NCBI GenBank assembly: GCA_016928125.1 | Contig: JAFGLK010000003.1 | Coordinates: 1 to 13,515 of the forward strand | From: Anaerolineae bacterium | Lineage (GTDB): Bacteria; Chloroflexota; Anaerolineae; UBA1429 | Direction: 5' to 3' | Length of the DNA: 13,515 bases | Shown: positions 1-11,031 of the stretch, one piece after another | Layout: each line of letters starts with the position of its first letter | Numbering within the stretch: the first letter of the stretch is position 1 | Position numbers and translations under genes: made by a program | Notes under the pieces: model-generated | What the model saw: only the letters and a program-made list of their open reading frames with translations | Told to the model about the DNA's origin: nothing | The model's database searches: none

Positions 1-578
1 CTCTTCACCTGAGGACGATCATCGATCAGCAGCAGTTCCTGCCTATGGGGAGCCAGGCCGGTGTGGTCCACGGCGGCAACCGTGATATTGCTCAAGTCGA
101 TCCGGTTGCCCCAAAGGCTCGTGCCCAACCAGATAGGCAGGGTATGCTCCCAAGGGGCTTCTGTGGGGAGCGAGCCATAGAGATCGGCCAGCGACCCCAG
201 GCCTTCCTGCAGCGCCTTGGCCTTCTGAGGCTCAAAGGGATCCACACACCGCCACGGTCCGGGCTGGAAATAGTCCACGATCTCGAGCACGCGCCTGTAG
301 AAGTAGGCCTCTGCGAAATACCAATCGAGCTCTAGCCATCGCTTCCCCTGGCGCAGGCTCCAGGCCTCCAGCCAACCGGCCACATCCGGGGCATCCTCGC
401 TTAGAGGCGCCACTTTTTCGGTTGCGATCTCGGCCTCGAACGCACTCAGAGCCGTCACGATGCGTTGAGGATAGCGATTGGTGGTGATGATGTTGGAGAT
501 GATCTGTGGTTTGCGCTTGACAATCGTGTGCTCGGCAAAAGAGCCGGGCTCGGAGACCATCAGAGGTGCTGGCAACAT
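1..578 (-). CDS. ARMT1-like (DUF89) family protein, 5' part only
   Basis: Partial gene: 192 codons are visible before the frame leaves the window at base 1, with no stop. I recognise the family from several blocks: LPAPLMVSEPGSFAEHT at the N-terminus (residues 2-18), WLELDWYFAEAYFYRRVLE (81-99), DPFEPQK (113-119), SLWGNRIDLS (154-163) and ELLLIDD (181-187). These match the ARMT1/C6orf211-type DUF89 proteins, which are metal-dependent phosphatases acting on small phosphorylated or damaged metabolites; human ARMT1 was also reported as a carboxyl methyltransferase. The Asn/Asp of the WGN-x-x-D block and the following IDD are likely metal or active-site residues, by family knowledge. The ATG at 578 follows GGGGGCGAG (minus strand, 591-583) at a good distance. 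An in-frame ATG at 593 is the alternative, adding MGARR. A stop lies in frame just upstream. The gene is divergent from rpoC. Exact substrate unknown. Confidence 0.85.
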   Translation of the reverse strand, partial: MLPAPLMVSEPGSFAEHTIVKRKPQIISNIITTNRYPQRIVTALSAFEAEIATEKVAPLSEDAPDVAGWLEAWSLRQGKRWLELDWYFAEAYFYRRVLEIVDYFQPGPWRCVDPFEPQKAKALQEGLGSLADLYGSLPTEAPWEHTLPIWLGTSLWGNRIDLSNITVAAVDHTGLAPHRQELLLIDDRPQVK

Positions 579-610
579 GCGTCTCGCCCCCATGCAGGTT
601 GATGGGGTGC

Positions 611-619
611 ATTATAGCA
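611..619 (-). promoter_or_regulatory. Extended -10 promoter of the ARMT1-like gene
   Basis: Read on the minus strand, 619-611 is TGCTATAAT, an extended -10 (TGn) joined to a perfect TATAAT. The region 17 nt upstream has only a poor -35 (TTCGCG), as is common for extended -10 promoters. Transcription would begin around 604, leaving a leader of about 25 nt to the ATG at 578. That leader contains the G-rich ribosome binding site, which favours the 578 start over 593. Confidence 0.6.
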
Positions 620-717
620 TCTCCCTGACGTCGCGCGAAGGCCGATGGAGAGCTCGCAGGCGTCTCGAAGCAAAGGAGGGCGGGTAGCATTGCACCGGTG
701 TGGCCTCAAAATGGAAA

Positions 718-746
718 TTGACAAAACGATGGTGATGCTCTATAAT
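718..746 (+). promoter_or_regulatory. Consensus sigma-70 promoter of rpoC
   Basis: TTGACA at 718-723 and TATAAT at 741-746 are separated by 17 nt, a perfect match to the housekeeping consensus. The predicted start of transcription is near 753, giving a leader of about 210 nt before the rpoC start. It faces away from the ARMT1-like promoter, with about 100 nt between the two elements. Confidence 0.85.
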
Positions 747-752
747 AGTAAT

Positions 753-962
753 TTGCAAATGGTACCCCGTAACTCCAAAGTCTTGGCTGCAGGCCAAGCA
801 CTCATCCCTCATCTGCAACGGCCATGGACCGATAGTCTTGCGATACGACGTTGTCGCAGGGGAAATTGCCTCAAGACCACCAACAATTGTGTCATAGCGC
901 TGCCCACGAGATGGGCAGTTGGCTCGCATCCTTTGTTGGATCCGGCGAAATAGGAGGGCACC
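753..962 (+). promoter_or_regulatory. rpoC 5' leader with two hairpins
   Basis: This untranslated stretch lies between the rpoC promoter and its TTG start. It can form two perfect hairpins. One has a CTTGGC/GCCAAG stem (782-787 with 793-798, 5-nt loop). The other has a CTGCCCA/TGGGCAG stem (900-906 with 912-918, 5-nt loop), about 33 nt before the ribosome binding site. A weaker CGAC/GTCG stem lies near 850. No T-run follows either stem, so they are not intrinsic terminators. No known riboswitch or ribosomal-protein leader is recognised. A regulatory role is inference; the leader could simply be structured. No convincing coding frame is seen here. Confidence 0.45.

Positions 963-965
<3 letters not shown>
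952..965 (+). promoter_or_regulatory. Ribosome binding site and TTG start of rpoC
   Basis: AGGAGG at 952-957 lies 5 nt before TTG at 963-965. This fixes the start at a non-ATG codon. The resulting N-terminus ([19 protein letters not shown]) aligns with the conserved beginning of beta' subunits, so an internal ATG would cut off conserved residues. Confidence 0.85.
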
Positions 966-5306
<4,341 letters not shown>

Positions 5307-5308
5307 CG

Positions 5309-8300
5309 ATGAACAGCGCATACTTGGTATTGCGCAATCGCGATAGATACCACAAACAGGGCGGAGGGCTTGTGGCCCTCCGCTTTGCTATCGTGGTGAT
5401 CGCGCTTGTGCCCATCATTCTGGTTCTATCGATCCTTGCTGTAGGTGGCGCTGCCTTGGGCGTGTATGCCTCCTATGCGCGGGAGCTTCCAAGTCCTGAG
5501 GAGATCGGCCGCCTGGCGGTGGACACTTTTGAGACGACACGCATCTATGATCGCACGGGGCAGACCTTGCTCTACGAGCTGGTGCCTGCCACGGGGGGGC
5601 GGCGGACTTGGGTGCCGCTCTCGCAGATCTCGGAGCATGTGCGCAATGCCACCATCACTATGGAGGACAAGACCTTCTACACCAATGTGGGGGGCATCAA
5701 TCTCGAGGGATTGGCCCGTGCCGTATGGGGTGTGGTCTCGGGCGACTATGCAGGAGGTGGCAGCTCCATCCACCAACAGCTTGTGCGCAATGTGATCATG
5801 ACGTTCGAGGAACGCATGGAGCGCAGCTATGCGCGCAAGATGCGCGAAATCGTCCTGGCCATCGAGCTCGACCGCCGCTACCCTGGCCCCGAGGGCCGTG
5901 ACCTGATCTTCGAATGGTACCTCAACACGATCTTCTATGGGCAATCGGCCTATGGCATCGAGGCCGCAGCCCAGACCTACTTTGGCAAGTCAGCGGCAGA
6001 TCTGGATCTCGCTGAGGCGGCCATGTTGGTTCCCTTGCCGAATGCGCCGGCGCTTAACCCGATCGATCGTCTCGATGAGGCCAAGAGGCGTCAGGAGATC
6101 GTGCTCGATGCTATGCAGGTGGAGGGTTACATCACGGTGGAGGAAGCGCTGGCCGCCAAACTTCGGCCTGTTGTGCGAGCCGGGGGCGACAGCAACCTAG
6201 AGGACCCTGAGTTCCTCGCCACGATCCGCGAGCAGATTGCACAGCAGTATGGCGTCGCTGAGGTGGAACCTCTCGTCATTGCGCCGCGTGGCTTTGACCT
6301 CGAGGCGCCCCATTTCGCACTCTATGCGCGCGACCGCCTCGAGAAGATGTATGGGGCCGATGCGGTTTACGGTGGCGGTCTCACCGTGATCACAAGCATC
6401 GACCTGGAAAAACAGGAGCAAGCTCTGGCCTTTGCCCGAGAGCAGGTGGACACGCTGCGCGAGAAGCACAATGTCCACAATGCGGCGGTGGTGGTGCTCG
6501 ATACCAAAACGGCCGAGATCCTGGCCATGGTGGGCAGCCTAGACTATGCGGACGAGTCCATTGATGGCAATGTGAACATGGCCCTGGCGCCACGACAGCC
6601 TGGCTCCAGCTTTAAGCCGTTCACCTATGCGACCGCCTTTGCGCAGGGCTACACGCCGGCCAGCATGGTGATGGACGTGCGCACGAGCTTCCCCGATCCG
6701 CCCAATCCAGCACCCTATGTGCCAGAGAACTACTCGCGGAACTTCCACGGCCCGATGCCGCTGAGGCGCGCCTTGGCCTGCTCTTACAATGTGCCGGCGG
6801 TAGCCATGATGTACAAGGTCGGCAGCGATAAAGTGGTCCAGACCGCGCACCGCATGGGCATCAACACTCTGCGCAATGCCCACTATGGCCTCTCGCTGAC
6901 CCTAGGTGGTGGCGAGGTGACCTTGTTGGACATGGTCTATGCCTTTACCGTTTTTGGCAATGGCGGGGATATGGTGGGAGAGCCGATCGCGCCCGACGAC
7001 CTGGAGTTGGGCTTTCGGCGGCTGGATCCGGTGGCGATCCTCAAGGTGACTGACGCCAAAGGCAAGACCCTGCATGAATACCGAGAGCCGCGCCGCCAGC
7101 AGGTCATTCGCCCGGAAGTAGCCTACCTGATCACCGACATCCTCTCGGACAATCGGGCGCGCACCCAGGCCTTTGGCGCGGATAGCGTGCTCAAGTTGGG
7201 CGACCGCCCCGCGGCCGTGAAGACCGGCACGACCAACGATTTCCACGATGGCTGGACGATCGGGTTCACACCCCAGTATGCGGTCGGCGTTTGGGTGGGC
7301 AATGCGGACTATGAGCCGATGGAGAATGCCTCGGGCGTGCGTGCTGCGGGGCCCATCTGGAACAAGACCATGACCTATCTGCATGATGGCTTGCCGGTAG
7401 AGAACTTTGAGCGGCCAGAAGGTCTTGTGACTGCCATCGTGGATGGGACCTCGGGCAAGTTGCCTACAGATGCCTCGCCTTGGCGCACTCAGGAGCTCTT
7501 TATCGAAGGCACGGTGCCTACGGAGAAGGACGACGTGCACTGGGCTTTCAACATCTGCAGGGCCTCGGGCAAACTTGCCACCGTGCATTGCCCGCCAGAA
7601 GAGGTCGAGCGCGTGGTCTTTGAGATCTATCCGCCTGAGGCGGACGACTGGGTGCGTGAGCAAGGGATCCCGCAGCCCCCCACAGAGTTCGATGATGTGC
7701 ACGGCCCCAATCTGTCGCGGGCCGACGTGGCGATCGTGAACCCAGGCCTGTTCGATGTGGTCAGCGGGATCGTACCGATTATGGGCAACGCCAGGTCAGG
7801 CGGTCTGCAAAAGTACTGGGTGCAGTTCGGGCCGGGCATGGATCCCTCAGGAGACGGATGGCACCCCATTGGACCGGAGCATGGGAATGGCGTCGACAAC
7901 AACGTCCTGGAACAGTGGGATACGCAGGGGCTTACCGAAGGGCTTTTTACGCTGCGACTTTCGGTGATCGATGGTGGCGGCCTGCGCGAGGCGGCCGTGC
8001 CCGTGTTGGTGGACAACATTTCGCCTACGGTGACCATCCTCAACCCAGAGCCAGACAAAGTCTATGAGCTGGGCAAGGACGAGTGGATCAATATTCAGGT
8101 TTATGCCACAGACAACACGGCCATGGAGCACGTGGAGTTCTTCCTGGATGATCGCTCGCTAGGCTATACGACCGTGGCACCCTATACCTTGCGCTGGACG
8201 CTGGCGATGTCTGACACCAAGCCGTCGGGCATCGACTTTGGTCTAGCCGAGCCTGTGATGGAGATCCTGGGGGATCAGATCATCCGGCGCGAGGTGACCC

Positions 8301-8602
8301 AAGAGGGCGAGCAGAGCATCTACACGCACTCGATCTCACAGGGCGAAGCCATGACCGTGACCCGGGCAATCCGAGGGCCTAGCGGCACCTCCTGGCAGAT
8401 GTCGTGGCCCAATGGACGCTCGATCATCCAGGATGGAGGCGGGTATACTGAGACGCACACGATTCATGTGGTGGCCTTTGACGCGGCCAGGAATCAGATG
8501 GAGAGCGAACCGGTGGCTGTTCAGGTGATCCATGAGCGCAAGGAAGAGGAAGAGAAGGAGGCGCGCCTGCTGGGGCCGATATGGCGCAGGCCGGGGGGCT
8601 AG
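5309..8602 (+). CDS. Bifunctional class A penicillin-binding protein (transglycosylase/transpeptidase)
   Basis: 1097-residue membrane-anchored enzyme that polymerises lipid II glycan strands and cross-links peptidoglycan outside the membrane. A short basic cytoplasmic N-terminus precedes one hydrophobic segment at about 23-52. The GT51 domain (about 75-270) has catalytic E119 in MEDKTFY, GGSSIHQQLVRN at 150-161 and the second Glu E180 in RKMRE. The transpeptidase domain (about 385-690) has SSFK (S433 nucleophile, K436), SYN (492-494) and KTGT (638-641), all intact. Residues about 800-910 and 905-1075 look like Ig-like beta domains (NPGLFDVVSGIVPIMG, then VDNISPTVTILNPEPDKVY), followed by a charged tail. 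The family consensus GGSTITQQ has His here at 155. The ATG lies 2 nt after rpoC with a weak AAGAAGAG site, suggesting translational coupling. GTG at 5372 is an in-frame alternative that would remove the basic N-terminus. Stop TAG; a terminator follows. Confidence 0.95.
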   Translation: MNSAYLVLRNRDRYHKQGGGLVALRFAIVVIALVPIILVLSILAVGGAALGVYASYARELPSPEEIGRLAVDTFETTRIYDRTGQTLLYELVPATGGRRTWVPLSQISEHVRNATITMEDKTFYTNVGGINLEGLARAVWGVVSGDYAGGGSSIHQQLVRNVIMTFEERMERSYARKMREIVLAIELDRRYPGPEGRDLIFEWYLNTIFYGQSAYGIEAAAQTYFGKSAADLDLAEAAMLVPLPNAPALNPIDRLDEAKRRQEIVLDAMQVEGYITVEEALAAKLRPVVRAGGDSNLEDPEFLATIREQIAQQYGVAEVEPLVIAPRGFDLEAPHFALYARDRLEKMYGADAVYGGGLTVITSIDLEKQEQALAFAREQVDTLREKHNVHNAAVVVLDTKTAEILAMVGSLDYADESIDGNVNMALAPRQPGSSFKPFTYATAFAQGYTPASMVMDVRTSFPDPPNPAPYVPENYSRNFHGPMPLRRALACSYNVPAVAMMYKVGSDKVVQTAHRMGINTLRNAHYGLSLTLGGGEVTLLDMVYAFTVFGNGGDMVGEPIAPDDLELGFRRLDPVAILKVTDAKGKTLHEYREPRRQQVIRPEVAYLITDILSDNRARTQAFGADSVLKLGDRPAAVKTGTTNDFHDGWTIGFTPQYAVGVWVGNADYEPMENASGVRAAGPIWNKTMTYLHDGLPVENFERPEGLVTAIVDGTSGKLPTDASPWRTQELFIEGTVPTEKDDVHWAFNICRASGKLATVHCPPEEVERVVFEIYPPEADDWVREQGIPQPPTEFDDVHGPNLSRADVAIVNPGLFDVVSGIVPIMGNARSGGLQKYWVQFGPGMDPSGDGWHPIGPEHGNGVDNNVLEQWDTQGLTEGLFTLRLSVIDGGGLREAAVPVLVDNISPTVTILNPEPDKVYELGKDEWINIQVYATDNTAMEHVEFFLDDRSLGYTTVAPYTLRWTLAMSDTKPSGIDFGLAEPVMEILGDQIIRREVTQEGEQSIYTHSISQGEAMTVTRAIRGPSGTSWQMSWPNGRSIIQDGGGYTETHTIHVVAFDAARNQMESEPVAVQVIHERKEEEEKEARLLGPIWRRPGG
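5358..5389 (+). other. Strong hairpin at the rpoC/PBP junction (possible attenuator)
   Basis: GCGGAGGGC (5361-5369) pairs perfectly with GCCCTCCGC (5375-5383) around the 5-nt loop TTGTG. Weaker G-U and A-U pairs extend it outward. It is followed by TTTGCT, only a weak U-tract. It sits 55 nt after the rpoC stop, inside codons 17-25 of the PBP gene. It resembles an intrinsic terminator for rpoC and could attenuate transcription into the PBP gene or modulate its translation. Because the reading frame continues through it, its activity as a terminator is uncertain. Confidence 0.5.
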
Positions 8603-8631
8603 CCGACAGGCCGGTTCGCGATTTCGAAAGC

Positions 8632-8668
8632 AAGGCCGTCTCACGTCGATGTGGGATCGCCTTTTTTT
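8632..8668 (+). terminator. Intrinsic terminator after the PBP gene
   Basis: A stem pairs AAGGC..TCTCAC (8632-8644) with GTGGGA..GCCTT (8651-8663), with one G-T pair and a 2x2 internal mismatch, around a 6-nt loop. A run of seven T follows (8662-8668). It lies 30 nt after the PBP stop codon and before the next promoter, so it separates the rpoC-PBP unit from the efflux operon. Confidence 0.75.
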
Positions 8669-8681
8669 GTTTGCGCGAGAT

Positions 8682-8709
8682 TTGACATTCTCGCCAGAGC
8701 GGATATACT
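8682..8709 (+). promoter_or_regulatory. Promoter of the marR-ABC operon
   Basis: TTGACA at 8682-8687 and TATACT at 8704-8709 are separated by 16 nt, a good sigma-70 promoter. The predicted transcription start is near 8716, at the left edge of the inverted repeat described next, so a bound repressor would block initiation or early elongation. Confidence 0.75.
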
Positions 8710-8716
8710 AAGGCGG

Positions 8717-8742
8717 CTAATATTAAGCTGACCAAATATTAG
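8717..8742 (+). promoter_or_regulatory. Inverted-repeat operator, probable MarR autoregulatory site
   Basis: CTAATATT (8717-8724) and AATATTAG (8735-8742) are perfect inverted 8-bp arms separated by 10 nt. The site begins at the predicted transcription start and ends before the ribosome binding site of the MarR gene (AGAGGGG, 8753-8759). The AT-rich arms stand out from the GC-rich surroundings. MarR dimers typically bind such palindromes in their own promoters; that this protein binds here is inference. Confidence 0.7.
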
Positions 8743-8765
8743 GATTGCACGTAGAGGGGTTTGTG

Positions 8766-9221
8766 ATGCCCACTCATGCCGAACCGGAGAGTATCGATCG
8801 TCTGCTGGCCCACGTGTGCCATCTGCACCACGAACGCGCCCGCATGCGCTTCAGCGGCATCGGCCTACATCGCGGCCAGCCGCCGCTCTTGTTTGCCCTG
8901 TGGGAACAAGACGGCCTCACACATACCGAGCTGGCCGAGCGGCTGGGCGTGACGGCGGCGACGATCAGCCGCATGGTGCAGCGTATGGAGCGTGCGGGGT
9001 TCGTGCGGCGCGAGCCCGACGCCACGGATCAGCGCGTGTCGCGGGTCCATCTGGCCGAGGCGGGACGCACCATCCAGACCAGGGTGCAGAAACTCTTTGG
9101 CGAGCTGGAGGCCGAGACCCTGGCGCGCCTGTCACCCGAAGAGTGCGTGTTGCTGCGCCGGCTGCTGGAACACATCCGCACCAACCTTCTGGGGGCAATA
9201 GACGACGCGCAACTCGAGTAG
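8766..9221 (+). CDS. MarR-family transcriptional regulator
   Basis: 151-residue winged-helix regulator, usual length for MarR proteins, which act as dimers and generally release DNA on binding small aromatic or toxic ligands. Helix-turn-helix: LTHTELAERLGVTAATISRMVQRMERAGFV at about 51-80, with the recognition helix near 64-75. The wing carries the family D-x-R motif (D88, R90) in RREPDATDQRVSRVHL. Flanking N- and C-terminal helices (about 8-30 and 101-147) would form the dimer interface. I chose ATG 8766 because AGAGGGG (8753-8759) lies 6 nt upstream. An upstream TTG at 8745 would add seven residues but sits against the operator and has no binding site. The ABC genes follow after 64 nt without a terminator, so it probably represses both itself and the exporter. 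Confidence 0.92.
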   Translation: MPTHAEPESIDRLLAHVCHLHHERARMRFSGIGLHRGQPPLLFALWEQDGLTHTELAERLGVTAATISRMVQRMERAGFVRREPDATDQRVSRVHLAEAGRTIQTRVQKLFGELEAETLARLSPEECVLLRRLLEHIRTNLLGAIDDAQLE

Positions 9222-9285
9222 CGCCACACCTCCCCCGATCTAGCGTGATCCTATCTGCATCTCATCCAGGAGTACACCGAACACG

Positions 9286-11031
9286 ATGAAATCCGCACTG
9301 CGATTGGGTTCTTTTCTCAAGCCTTATTGGCGTTGGGCGGTCTTGGGACCGCTCCTGATGTTGTTGGAAGTAGCTATGGATCTGATGCAGCCCCGTCTGC
9401 TACAGCGTATCGTGGACGAAGGCGTCGCCCAGCTCAACATGCCGCTGGTGCTCCAGACGGGCGGCTGGATGATCGGCTTGGCGATCATCGGCCTCATAGG
9501 CGGCGCCGGCTGTGGTTACTTTAGCACCAAGGCGGCTCAGGCCTTTGGCGCCGACCTGCGCGAGGCGCTCTTTACCAAGGTGCAGACGCTCTCGGTCCGC
9601 AACCTCGACGAACTCGAAACTGGCCAGCTCATCACGCGGCTCACCAGTGACGTGTTTCAGGTGCAGGAGGCGGTCAATGCCTCGCTGCGCATGATGGTGC
9701 GCACGCCGCTGCTGCTGCTGGGCGGTCTGCTGATGGCGCTCATCACTGCGCCCCAACTGGCCTTTGTGCCGTTGGCTCTGATACCGATTCTGCTGGTGGC
9801 GGTGATCCTCGTCGTCAGGCGGGCCATGCCGCTCTTCACCGGCGTCCAGCAACGGCTCGACGCGCTCAACGAGATCATGCAGGAGAACCTGGCTGGCATC
9901 CGCGTGGTGAAGGCCTTTGTGCGCGGTGACTATGAGCACCGGCGCTTTGCGGCGGGTAATCAGCGCTTGGCCGATGATACCATTCGCGCCGCCCGGCTCG
10001 TGGCGGGCATGATGCCCGTGGTCATGATCTGCGTGGACTTTGGCATCGTCGCCGTCATCTGGTTCGGCGGCCTGAGGGTGGTAGCGGGCTCGATGCAGGT
10101 GGGCCAGATCCTGGCCTTTGTCAACTATATGTTCCAGACGCTCCTGTCGTTGGTGATGGTGAGCATGATGGTGATCAACCTGGCGCGTGCGGCGGCCTCG
10201 GCCGAACGCGTGCAGCAGGTGTTTGACAGCGAGCCGGCGGTGAAGGACCGACCCGACGCTCGCGATCCAGGGGCGCTGCGCGGGCGTGTGGTCTTTGATT
10301 CGGTGAGCTTTGGCTACGAGCACGCCGGCCAGGATCAGGTGCTCAGAGACATCAGCTTTGTGGCCGAGCCGGGTCAGACTGTGGCACTGTTGGGCGCCAC
10401 CGGCTCGGGCAAGTCGAGCCTGGTGAGTCTGGTTCCCCGCTTCTACGACGTGACCGCGGGGCGCATCACGGTGGATGGCATGGACGTGCGTGACCTGTCG
10501 CAGGACGCGCTGCGGCGCGCCATTGGCGTCGCCCCCCAGGAGACGGTGCTCTTTTCTGGCACCATCCGAGACAATATCCGCTATGGCAGGCCAGATGCGA
10601 CCGATGAAGAGGTGGTGGCCGCGGCGCGCATGGCCCAGGCCCACGATTTCATCCTGTCCTTTCCCGACGGCTATGACACCGAACTGGGCCAGCGCGGCGT
10701 GAATCTCTCCGGCGGCCAGAAGCAGCGCCTTGCCATCGCGCGAGCGCTGCTCATCCAGCCTAGCGTCTTGATCCTGGACGACAGCACCTCCTCGGTGGAT
10801 GTGGAGACCGAAGCGCGCATCCAAGAAGCGCTCCAAGAGCGGGATGGCGTGGAGCAGACGCGCCTCCTCATCGCTCAGCGCATCAGCAGCGTGCTGACGG
10901 CGGATCAGATCCTGGTTCTGGATGAGGGGCACGTTGTAGCGCGCGGCACACATCGTGAGTTGCTGGCTACAAGCCCGGTCTATCGCGACATCTACGAATC
11001 TCAACTGGGCAATGGGGTGATCCATGAGTGA
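9286..11031 (+). CDS. ABC exporter half-transporter, degenerate-site subunit
   Basis: 581 residues: an N-terminal six-helix transmembrane domain (about 15-300) fused to an ATP-binding domain (about 335-570), the type IV (ABCB-like) exporter layout. Nucleotide-binding motifs: Walker A GATGSGKSS (370-378), Q-loop in GVAPQETVLFSG, canonical signature LSGGQ (474-478), Walker B ILDD ending at D498. D499 replaces the catalytic Glu, and Q531 in IAQRISS replaces the H-loop His. These changes match TM287-type subunits of heterodimeric exporters, so this half contributes the non-hydrolysing site while its LSGGQ completes the partner's active site. Start ATG has AGGAG 13 nt upstream, a rather long spacing, but no better start exists. 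The end overlaps the next gene by 8 nt. Substrate is unknown; the MarR neighbour suggests drugs or toxic compounds. Confidence 0.93.
   Translation: MKSALRLGSFLKPYWRWAVLGPLLMLLEVAMDLMQPRLLQRIVDEGVAQLNMPLVLQTGGWMIGLAIIGLIGGAGCGYFSTKAAQAFGADLREALFTKVQTLSVRNLDELETGQLITRLTSDVFQVQEAVNASLRMMVRTPLLLLGGLLMALITAPQLAFVPLALIPILLVAVILVVRRAMPLFTGVQQRLDALNEIMQENLAGIRVVKAFVRGDYEHRRFAAGNQRLADDTIRAARLVAGMMPVVMICVDFGIVAVIWFGGLRVVAGSMQVGQILAFVNYMFQTLLSLVMVSMMVINLARAAASAERVQQVFDSEPAVKDRPDARDPGALRGRVVFDSVSFGYEHAGQDQVLRDISFVAEPGQTVALLGATGSGKSSLVSLVPRFYDVTAGRITVDGMDVRDLSQDALRRAIGVAPQETVLFSGTIRDNIRYGRPDATDEEVVAAARMAQAHDFILSFPDGYDTELGQRGVNLSGGQKQRLAIARALLIQPSVLILDDSTSSVDVETEARIQEALQERDGVEQTRLLIAQRISSVLTADQILVLDEGHVVARGTHRELLATSPVYRDIYESQLGNGVIHE

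Noticed and set aside
45..335. 96-codon open frame on the plus strand
   Set aside because: It lies antisense to the ARMT1-like gene, has no ribosome binding site and no recognisable protein features.
232..690. 152-codon open frame on the minus strand (ATG 690)
   Set aside because: It overlaps the ARMT1-like gene in another frame, is rich in His/Arg/Cys with no family look, and the true minus-strand frame shows clear family motifs.
753..962. Known riboswitch or ribosomal-protein leader in front of rpoC
   Set aside because: No recognisable aptamer core or conserved motif was seen; only simple hairpins can be supported.
8745..8765. TTG 8745 as the start of the MarR gene
   Set aside because: It abuts the operator and has no ribosome binding site, whereas ATG 8766 has AGAGGGG at a suitable distance.
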